This document shows, piece by piece, positions 34,457 through 41,414 of a DNA stretch of 64,000 nucleotides. The translations under genes and the position numbers were made by a program. Location of the stretch: positions 40,746 to 104,745 of the forward strand of contig CAZEQY010000010.1 in assembly GCA_964514655.1 (NCBI GenBank), in the 5' to 3' direction. The notes beneath the pieces are model-generated. The model did no database searches. It saw nothing but the letters and a program-made list of their open reading frames with translations, and was not told the origin of the DNA. How positions within the stretch are numbered: the stretch's first letter is position 1; each line of letters begins with the position of its first letter. The DNA is from SZAS-7 sp964514655 (GTDB taxonomy: Bacteria > Chlamydiota > Chlamydiia > Chlamydiales > FEN-1388).

Positions 34457-34463
34457 TGTTCTC

Positions 34464-35543
34464 TTACATTTGCAAAGTTGGTGATGTAGTTATTGTGGGG
34501 TCATCTTCCAAAGATGCTATCCATCGTAGAATTTCAGCCACGGTCTCGTAAGAGTCCTCGGGGATGTATTCGTACAACTTGCCCTCTTCCCACAGCTTAT
34601 GCGCTAAAGTGATATTGCGCACAATAGGAACCTTATTATCTTCGGCTATTTTTATTATTTTCTCAGCTAAAAAGTCACGTCCCATAGCTAAAATATAAGG
34701 GGCAGCGTCAAGTTCTTTATCAAAACCGAGGGCAATGGCAAGGTGAGTGGGGTTTGTTACCACAGCTTTAGCGCGTGCGGCTCCTGCACCCGGACCTTCG
34801 CTAAAGGCGATTTCGTGGGCAATTTGTTTACGCTTACTTTTGATCTCGGGGTTACCTTCGGTATCTTTATATTCCTGCTTGACCTCGAATTTTTCCATCA
34901 TCATCTCCTTGCCAAAGTTGTGTTTTTGGTAGGCAAGGTCAAAGATAGATACAGCAGCAAAGAATAATCCCACCTTCATCACCACTTCTTCTAGGAAGTA
35001 GACAAAGATCTTCACGGAGGCGATAAGGGGTAATCCCGCTGTTTTGATAAGTACGGGTAAGCTTGAATAGACGACCTGGTAGACGATATAGGTAGCGATA
35101 AAGATCTTGAGGAGCGATTTTAAAAGCTCCACGAAAGTCTTCATCTTAAACTTGGCCTTTAGGTTGTCTACGGGGTTAAATTTCTTTATGTCAAACTTAA
35201 AAACTTCCGGGGCAAAGACGGGTCCTTGAATCAAAAAGGTCACTATGGTGCCGGCAAAGGCTACAGCTACCATAATCGGCATGCTACAGGTAAAGATAAT
35301 GTAAAACGCCTGCATGAACCATGAGGTGATGACGTTTATGAGGTCGGGCTCACTAGAAGCCTTAAATGTGGATACAAGAACCGATGACATCTGCTGGAAG
35401 AGGCTTCCAGAAAGAAAAAGGGTAGCCATAACAGACACGACGAAGGTAAAGGCAGCAGGAAAGTCTTGGGACTTTGCAATTTGCCCTTTTTTCTTTGCGT
35501 CTCGTAGCTTTTTCGGCGTGGCTTTTTCGGTTTTTTCGGCCAT
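34464..35543 (-). CDS. cdsU: Type III secretion switch protein SctU
   Basis: SctU/YscU controls substrate switching by autocleavage. The 359-residue protein opens with EKTEKATPKKLRDAKKKGQIAKS, spanning residues 3-25, the typical N-terminal basic segment, followed by four membrane helices. The autocleavage motif Asn264-Pro-Thr-His267 is intact. It is the first gene of the minus-strand operon cdsU-cdsV-copN-scc1 and has a good promoter at 35629-35657. The frame, length and order match the Chlamydia locus. Confidence 0.96.
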   Translation of the reverse strand: MAEKTEKATPKKLRDAKKKGQIAKSQDFPAAFTFVVSVMATLFLSGSLFQQMSSVLVSTFKASSEPDLINVITSWFMQAFYIIFTCSMPIMVAVAFAGTIVTFLIQGPVFAPEVFKFDIKKFNPVDNLKAKFKMKTFVELLKSLLKIFIATYIVYQVVYSSLPVLIKTAGLPLIASVKIFVYFLEEVVMKVGLFFAAVSIFDLAYQKHNFGKEMMMEKFEVKQEYKDTEGNPEIKSKRKQIAHEIAFSEGPGAGAARAKAVVTNPTHLAIALGFDKELDAAPYILAMGRDFLAEKIIKIAEDNKVPIVRNITLAHKLWEEGKLYEYIPEDSYETVAEILRWIASLEDDPTITTSPTLQM

Positions 35544-35628
35544 TAGTTCACCCTTTACCTCTAGACAGCATAATAGGCGAGATCCCCCGACTATTTCAAC
35601 AGAGATCTCAATATTCCCCTCTATTTTA

Positions 35629-35657
35629 AGTATATTCCTCTCTCACAGTAGAGTCAA
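35629..35657 (-). promoter_or_regulatory. Promoter of the type III secretion operon
   Basis: On the minus strand, TTGACT (35657-35652) and TATACT (35634-35629) are separated by 17 bp. Transcription would begin near 35622, giving a leader of about 80 nt before the cdsU ATG at 35543. Confidence 0.6.
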
Positions 35658-35715
35658 GTAAAATCTTTAAATGGAGAAATAAGCCAAGTTTCCTGTAACA
35701 TATATCACTTTTACG

Positions 35716-35786
35716 CTCGTGCCCGTGCCCCTGCCCCTGCCCGATTTTTCGAGCATGCGGGCAGGGGTACGGGGCACGGGCACGAG
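35716..35786. repeat. GC-rich inverted repeat abutting the ychF ribosome site
   Basis: Arms 35716-35743 (28 nt) and 35758-35786 (29 nt) pair with only a small bulge; the words GTGCCC and TGCCCC repeat inside each arm. The hairpin ends 1 nt before GGAGGAG (35788-35794), the ychF ribosome binding site. Any ychF promoter must lie upstream (35544-35715), so the hairpin is expected in the ychF leader. Confidence 0.75.
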
Positions 35787-35799
35787 TGGAGGAGACTAC

Positions 35800-36897
35800 A
35801 TGGCCGGATTATCCTGTGGCATAGTGGGCTTGCCAAATGTTGGCAAATCGACACTATTTAATGCCGTTACTGCAAATCAAGCACCAGCTGCAAACTACCC
35901 GTTCTGCACCATTGACCCTAACAAGGGCAGTGTAGAAGTTTTGGATCCGCGTCTTGCTGTGCTTGCAAAGATCTCTAAAACAAACCGCCTCATCTATGCC
36001 ACAACAGAGTTTGTGGACATTGCAGGCCTTGTAGAAGGCGCTTCAAAGGGCGAGGGGCTAGGAAATGCCTTCTTATCGCACATCAGAGAGACTGACGCTA
36101 TTGTGCACGTGGTGCGCTGCTTTGAATCTGGCGACGTTATCCACGTAAAAGGCCGTGTCGACCCGATTGAAGATATTGAAATCATAAACCTTGAGCTTAT
36201 TTTAGCTGATTTAGCATCGTGCGAAAATAGCCTGTCTAAAATTGAAAAGCAGCTTAAGACTAGAAAAGACCTACAGCCTACTTTTGATGTGCTTAGTAAG
36301 GTCCAAAAGCATCTAGAAGATTCTAAACCCGTTCGCACTATGTCATTAAATGCCGAAGAACAGCTACTCTTACAGGCATACCCATTTTTGACGCAAAAGA
36401 AGGTGCTATACGCTGCAAACGTGTCTGAAAGCGACCTTCCGGCTATGGACAACAAGTATGTGCAGATGGTGCGCGAGTACGCAGCAAAAGAAGGCAACCT
36501 CGTCATTCCAATATGCGCAAAGCTTGAAGAAGAAATTGCTCAGCTACCTGTTGAAGAACGAAAAGAGTTTTTAGAGTCATTAGGCCTGCAGGAATCTGGC
36601 TTACAGCGCCTTGTTAAGGCATCTTTTGAGATGCTTGGGCTAATTACCTTTTTGACAACAGGGGAGATAGAAACGCGCGCCTGGACTATTCACAAAGGGA
36701 TGAATGCGGTTGATGCTGCAGGAAAGATCCACACAGATATTGCTAAAGGCTTTGCTCGTGCTGAAGTGATAGCATACGATGACTTTGTTCAGTATAACGG
36801 AAGAGTAGGGGCAAAAGAGCATGGCAAAGCGCGTGCTGAAGGGCGCGAGTATATAGTAAAAGATGGCGACGTAATCCTTTTCTTACATAATGGCTAA
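35800..36897 (+). CDS. ychF: Redox-regulated ATPase / Obg-like GTPase YchF
   Basis: The start at 35800 follows GGAGGAG and gives 365 residues, the family length; the frame upstream lies in a palindrome. G1 is GLPNVGKST, G3 is DIAGLVEGASKGEGLGN, and the C-terminal TGS domain ends with EHGKARAEGREYIVKDGD. YchF/OLA1 binds ATP better than GTP and associates with ribosomes. The stop overlaps the next ATG (TAATG). The position beside cdsU is conserved with Chlamydia. Confidence 0.96.
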   Translation: MAGLSCGIVGLPNVGKSTLFNAVTANQAPAANYPFCTIDPNKGSVEVLDPRLAVLAKISKTNRLIYATTEFVDIAGLVEGASKGEGLGNAFLSHIRETDAIVHVVRCFESGDVIHVKGRVDPIEDIEIINLELILADLASCENSLSKIEKQLKTRKDLQPTFDVLSKVQKHLEDSKPVRTMSLNAEEQLLLQAYPFLTQKKVLYAANVSESDLPAMDNKYVQMVREYAAKEGNLVIPICAKLEEEIAQLPVEERKEFLESLGLQESGLQRLVKASFEMLGLITFLTTGEIETRAWTIHKGMNAVDAAGKIHTDIAKGFARAEVIAYDDFVQYNGRVGAKEHGKARAEGREYIVKDGDVILFLHNG

Positions 36898-38030
36898 TGG
36901 AACATACTAATCTCTTTATCAGCTGCCTTCCTGGCCTAGAAGAAGTTTTGGGCAAGGAAGTTGCAACTCTTGGCTATAGCTTTACAAAGGGTAGAGCAGG
37001 CGTTTTTGTGCCTTACGAGGGTATGAAGCAGATATATAAGCTAAACCTGCATCTCAGAACTGCGTCTAGAGTGCTTCTTCCGCTTGCAAGCTTTCGCTGC
37101 CGCGACAAAAATGATCTCTATAAGGGCGCTTTGGCTGTTGACTGGAAGCGTTGGTTTAGGGATATGCCTACCTTTATGATAGATACTTTTGTCTTGCATC
37201 AATCACTTACAAATAGCCTTTTTGCTGCCCAGGTTGTAAAAGATGCCATCTGCGACCAGCTAAAGGGTGCTTTTGGCGCAAGGCCAAGTGTTGATACTAC
37301 GCATCCAGATCTTGGGCTTCACCTCTATATAGTCGAAAACAAAGCAACAATAAGCTTTGACACCTCAAATCCGCCGCTACATCAACGTGGCTATAGAGTA
37401 GAGGGTGGAGTGGCTCCACTTCGTGAAAACCTTGCAGCAAGCCTCCTCATGCTTGCCGGCTACACGGCACAAGATACTATAGTGGACCCATGCTGCGGCT
37501 CCGGCACCTTTCTCATAGAAGCTGCCATGATAGCATCAAACACAGCTCCTGGCATGTACAGGCCATCATTTGGCTTTTTTCGCCACCCAGACTTTTCTAA
37601 AGCTGAATGGGAAGCTATAAAGCAAGAGGCTGAAAAGCAGACAGTACGCCTAGATCAAGGCAAGTTTTTTGGCATCGAAGAGTCTGTAAAGGCATTTTCT
37701 GTCCTAAAGCGAGCAATTCACCAGTCAAAATTTGACCGCTGGATTGCCGTTAAAAATGGCGATTTTCGCACGATGGAGCTGCCGATTGAGCCAACATTTA
37801 TCATCGCTAACCCGCCCTACGGCGTGCGTTTAAAAGAGGTAGAAGAGCTATCAGGTCTCTATCAAGATCTTGGAGACTTTTTAAAGCAAAAGTCCAAAAA
37901 ACCGGCAAAAGGTGCTATCTTCACGGGCTCTTTAGATCTAGCTAAATGCGTAGGCTTAAAAACCTCAAACCGCTACGTCCTCTCAAACGGCGGCATAGAA
38001 TGCCGCCTTTTAGTCTACGACCTTTATTAA
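36897..38030 (+). CDS. THUMP-domain 23S rRNA guanine-N2 methyltransferase (RlmL N-half type)
   Basis: The 377-residue protein has an N-terminal THUMP-like domain (about 1-150; LFISCLPGLEEVLGKEV, then FDTSNPPLHQRGYR) and a Rossmann methyltransferase with DPCCGSGTFLIEAAMIA (SAM site) and IIANPPYGVRLKEVEEL (the NPPY catalytic motif). This corresponds to the m2G2445-forming half of E. coli RlmL; the second RlmK half is absent, as in many bacteria. It starts within the ychF stop, so the two are coupled. A MITE-like element begins 30 bp after its stop. Confidence 0.88.
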   Translation: MEHTNLFISCLPGLEEVLGKEVATLGYSFTKGRAGVFVPYEGMKQIYKLNLHLRTASRVLLPLASFRCRDKNDLYKGALAVDWKRWFRDMPTFMIDTFVLHQSLTNSLFAAQVVKDAICDQLKGAFGARPSVDTTHPDLGLHLYIVENKATISFDTSNPPLHQRGYRVEGGVAPLRENLAASLLMLAGYTAQDTIVDPCCGSGTFLIEAAMIASNTAPGMYRPSFGFFRHPDFSKAEWEAIKQEAEKQTVRLDQGKFFGIEESVKAFSVLKRAIHQSKFDRWIAVKNGDFRTMELPIEPTFIIANPPYGVRLKEVEELSGLYQDLGDFLKQKSKKPAKGAIFTGSLDLAKCVGLKTSNRYVLSNGGIECRLLVYDLY

Positions 38031-38059
38031 AGCTACTGGTTATTGAACGGGGCCTGCTT

Positions 38060-38206
38060 CAATGGTGTCAACTTAAGGCCTTTTCTGATCTTATTCTCAA
38101 TCTTGATCTTGGTCTTATTCTGTCTTTTCCCTTGTGCCCTGAAAATAAAGAATAAGATCAAGATCGAGACAAAGATCAAGAAAACACCTTAAGTTGACGC
38201 CATTGG
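38060..38206. repeat. MITE-like element, copy 2
   Basis: Ends CAATGGTGTCAACTTAAGG (38060-38078) and CCTTAAGTTGACGCCATTG (38187-38205) match those of the element at 30188. The 147-bp interior carries CTTGATC words on the left and GATCAAGATC on the right, so the whole forms a long imperfect hairpin. It lies between rlmL and an unrecognised gene and could also act as a terminator of ychF-rlmL. Confidence 0.75.
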
Positions 38207-38220
38207 GCTAGACCTGACAC

Positions 38221-38251
38221 TTGACATTAGAAATGTAATGATGTTTATAAT
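38221..38251 (+). promoter_or_regulatory. Promoter of the 345-residue gene
   Basis: Exact TTGACA (38221-38226) and TATAAT (38246-38251) are separated by 19 bp, slightly long. The next ATG is at 38287 with GGGGTG upstream. The promoter begins 15 bp after the MITE-like element. Confidence 0.6.
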
Positions 38252-38286
38252 ATGTATTATGTATGATGAAGGAATAATGGGGTGTT

Positions 38287-39324
38287 ATGGGTAGTGTAAG
38301 CGCAGCGGATATTCTTGTAGACTTTGCAAGCCAGATTGACTTTTCGCATCATAAATATGTGGGGAAAGTTGGAAATAAATTTGTTTTGACTGATAACAAG
38401 CAGGACTTTAACCATCTTATTGAGCTTATCAAAGCGGCAAATGAAGAGCAGCGATATGGGTCGAAAACTGATATAAATATTGCACTAGACATGATTAACA
38501 GGCACCTTCAAGCAAAAATCACTGGTGTTTTTGGCCTCTTTACAAGTTCTGCCAATAAACAACGCATACGCGAGATGATTAACCAGATAGCCCAAGAAAA
38601 ACCAAAAAATGATCCCGTAAGCATTTGTAAGGAGCGCGATGCACGCATTTCATTTTATTGGCGGGCCTACAATCATTTAGGAATTCGCGATGCGGCAATA
38701 CAGGATCTTGGCACTATAAAAATTATTAGCCAAAAGCTGTGGGACAGCTGCCAGAATCCTCATACGTATGACTCCCTTATGCGTCGCTTTTTTCAGGGCG
38801 AGCATATGCTCTTTGAAGAGGCAGAAGATTTTTCCCTCTATAACACCCTTATAGCCCCTGAAACAGAAGCTGGCGCCTACCTCCGCGGCTCTAGCCACTA
38901 TGATCATGGCACCCTTGATGGCAAAACAGGCGGAGTGCCTCCTGCCATGCCCAATCAGGTAGATAATGCCCAATACGAAATTGTTGGCCCTCAAGTTAAG
39001 GCGCTTCTTGTTGGCAGGGTAGAGCTTGGCGTAAAAAGTGATGGTTCACTTATTTTTGGTAAGACTGCAAGTCAAGCAGCACGTGATGGCCAAGTGGCTG
39101 AAAAAACGCGCAAGTACACCTTCTTGCAAACCGAATGGGCGCCAGATGATTCATCATTCTTTTCAGCAAATTTCTGGAAACACCGAGTTTTATCGTTCTG
39201 CATTTATGCCGCGCGAAAGTTTATTGGCTCCACCACACCAAACGTAGGCCCCTATGGCTATGGCCATGGCGATCAGGGCAAAACTGCAGATGCTGAGCCA
39301 ACGGTTGTTGTTCCACTTAAGTAA
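38287..39324 (+). CDS. Unrecognised 345-residue soluble protein
   Basis: The N-terminal half is helical and polar (DFNHLIELIKAANEEQRYG, NQIAQEKPKNDPVSI); a Gly/His-rich segment lies in the middle (YLRGSSHYDHGTLDGKTGG, about 200-220) and another near the end (NVGPYGYGHGDQG). There is no signal peptide and no membrane segment. It has its own consensus-like promoter and stands alone before convergent minus-strand genes. The family is not recognised; it may be a lineage-specific effector. Confidence 0.65.
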   Translation: MGSVSAADILVDFASQIDFSHHKYVGKVGNKFVLTDNKQDFNHLIELIKAANEEQRYGSKTDINIALDMINRHLQAKITGVFGLFTSSANKQRIREMINQIAQEKPKNDPVSICKERDARISFYWRAYNHLGIRDAAIQDLGTIKIISQKLWDSCQNPHTYDSLMRRFFQGEHMLFEEAEDFSLYNTLIAPETEAGAYLRGSSHYDHGTLDGKTGGVPPAMPNQVDNAQYEIVGPQVKALLVGRVELGVKSDGSLIFGKTASQAARDGQVAEKTRKYTFLQTEWAPDDSSFFSANFWKHRVLSFCIYAARKFIGSTTPNVGPYGYGHGDQGKTADAEPTVVVPLK

Positions 39325-39406
39325 GTTTAGATATAAGCACCCACGCAATAGACTCTAAGCATTACGTTCTAGAGCCAGATTTTTTTTAAAAAACTTGACA
39401 GGGGGC

Positions 39407-40102
39407 TCATAACATCCACTTCTCTAGTTGTGATCGAAATTCAGCCTTAGAAATTCCTAAAATCTCCTCGAAGGAGGAATAGTCGCGTGCAAGCTCCAAC
39501 ACTTTGTCCCAGCCATATCTAAAGTCTAAAAAGGCCACAAAATAATAGGACCAGGTAAACCCATTGCGGCGTACTAAAAATTCGAAACAAGGATCCTCAA
39601 GCTCTTCTACGGTAGGTATTGTTTCACAAGCCGGAATATTGGCACTTTGGCCTGATTCTCGCATAGCAAGACCTATTCGCAGCCATGCCGGTACTTGCGC
39701 TGTACATACATCAAATATAAAGGCATTTGTGATCTGGTGATGCAGTGTGCGAAAAATGCTTTCATAGGTATGCTGTGTGCCAGGGTTTAGCGGTGATACA
39801 ATGGAGATGGTACGCAATTCTAGACTGTAGTGCCCTACAAGCCAATCTGGGGCATCAGGCCTTGCAATGGCTTCGTGCAAGGCTTTACAGTTTGGATAGA
39901 CAGTGATCTTTATAGACCCAGAAAGATCCTGTTGAAAATCGCGTGCTAGCTTTTCGGCACACTTTTCTGCTGTACGTAATATAGATTGGGCTAGTTGTTG
40001 GTCGCCCTTCAGCACAAAGTGTGCGGATGCTAGTTCTTCTTGTTCAGCAAGAAGAACACTAGAGAAAAAAAAGATGGCAAAACATATCCCTAATGCGTTC
40101 AT
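39407..40102 (-). CDS. Secreted peptidase-MA-like protein with degenerate active site
   Basis: The 231-residue protein has an N-terminal signal peptide (ICFAIFFFSSVLLA) and the layout of the small peptidase-MA (gluzincin) family: LVGHYSLELRTISIVSP, then the helix where HExxH is expected, then VPAWLRIGLAMRES where P-x-WL-x-EGLA is typical. The zinc site is altered: His121-His-Gln-Ile-Thr-Asn126 replaces HExxH and the third-ligand Glu is Ile. It is probably a non-catalytic relative acting in the periplasm. Assignment to the family is inference from pattern. Confidence 0.55.
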   Translation of the reverse strand: MNALGICFAIFFFSSVLLAEQEELASAHFVLKGDQQLAQSILRTAEKCAEKLARDFQQDLSGSIKITVYPNCKALHEAIARPDAPDWLVGHYSLELRTISIVSPLNPGTQHTYESIFRTLHHQITNAFIFDVCTAQVPAWLRIGLAMRESGQSANIPACETIPTVEELEDPCFEFLVRRNGFTWSYYFVAFLDFRYGWDKVLELARDYSSFEEILGISKAEFRSQLEKWML

Positions 40103-40181
40103 TATATAACTTCAGTAATAATTCAATGATTACTATAAACCAAGCTTACATTGCTGTATAGGCTCGTGATGTGATGGAAAT

Positions 40182-41237
40182 TTAGTCGGCTATTTTCATA
40201 CTAGACAACCAGCTTGCCAATTCTTTATCTACGTTAACATGTTGGAGGGCGATATAATGCAGAGCTGAAATTCTAGGTTTTTTTGCTGATAGAAGGTCTT
40301 TCAAAATTATATTACCGCTGGTTTCTGCCAATGTTAGAGGTGAAACTCCATCGCGATTTTTGACATGCAGGTCCGCTCCCATCTCAAGTAATACTACTAC
40401 TTCAATGATACCAAGAGTCTTGCCCTTTGTGTAGTTTTTTACAGCATCATGTAGGATCGTGTTGTGTGTAGCAGGATTTGTTTCTCGAATGATCTCAGGA
40501 AATTGTGCATAGAATGCACGAACTCGTTGATAGATATTTGTTTTATCTCTTTCTAACCTTTCCAAGAAGTCAGCTGCTGCAACCACAAAGCGTCGCATTA
40601 CGGGAGATAGTTCTAAACTTATCTGGAGGGAGTTGTTGTTGTGCTTTTTAGCAAGCTCCAATAAAAACTCCTTGGTTATCGGAGCCTCAGAAGTAAAAAG
40701 GTCTTTAAGAAATTCATTTTTTGTATCTAACGCAGCACGTAGAGGGGAGACTCCTTTAAAATTCACCACGTCTTTTTTTGCGCCTAGAGCAAGCAAAGCG
40801 GCCATGCATTCAATCATGCTATCTTGGCACTCGGGTCTTTTTTTAAAGAGCATGACAGCAGAAAGAAGGGGGGTATTTCCTGTGCTATCGTTAGGCAATT
40901 CTATCAACCAATCACGTTCCTTAAATATTTTGATAAATTCATCAAAGCGTCCATCACATATTTCGTCTATTTCGTCAATAATTTCAAGGTCAGTGTCAGT
41001 AGCGTCGTCAGCCTCGTTTGTGGGATCGGGGATGTTATTATTATTATTATTGTTGTTGTTAGGTCCCGCGTATGTGAAAGCGCGCTGCAGTCTATTAGTG
41101 GTGTTGTTGCACTCACTCGTAGCGACCAGCTTATTTAAATCAAGATTAGTGAAGAAAGCATTTAAAGATTTTATATCGCTATCGCTAGGGAATTGAGTAT
41201 GCTGTCCGGGCTGAGTAGACGATTTCACTGGGTCCAT
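40182..41237 (-). CDS. Ankyrin-repeat protein with polyasparagine tract
   Basis: The 351-residue protein has nine consecutive Asn (60-68; bases 41034-41060, AAC/AAT codons) and an acidic stretch (NEADDATDTDLEIIDEIDE). Ankyrin repeats follow: LPNDSTGNTPLLSAVML, NFKGVSPLRAALDTKN, NPATHNTILHDAVKNYTKG and HVKNRDGVSPLTLAETSG. GGAGAG precedes the ATG. The Asn run is a simple repeat likely to vary in length. No secretion signal is seen. Ankyrin proteins in amoeba symbionts often target host proteins; that role is not shown here. Confidence 0.8.
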   Translation of the reverse strand: MDPVKSSTQPGQHTQFPSDSDIKSLNAFFTNLDLNKLVATSECNNTTNRLQRAFTYAGPNNNNNNNNNIPDPTNEADDATDTDLEIIDEIDEICDGRFDEFIKIFKERDWLIELPNDSTGNTPLLSAVMLFKKRPECQDSMIECMAALLALGAKKDVVNFKGVSPLRAALDTKNEFLKDLFTSEAPITKEFLLELAKKHNNNSLQISLELSPVMRRFVVAAADFLERLERDKTNIYQRVRAFYAQFPEIIRETNPATHNTILHDAVKNYTKGKTLGIIEVVVLLEMGADLHVKNRDGVSPLTLAETSGNIILKDLLSAKKPRISALHYIALQHVNVDKELASWLSSMKIAD

Positions 41238-41414
41238 AATTAAATCTCTCCATAAAAAAGCAGAGATTGTACGCTTTTATCTTGATTAATTCAAATTTAG
41301 TTGGGGAGTAATGGCTTTACTGCTGTGAGGAGTAGATTGGGGTTTTTGTTTTCTGCTTGACGGATTTATTTTTATGCATAATAACCATATGGTTTTACAT
41401 AAGGATTATCCCTC

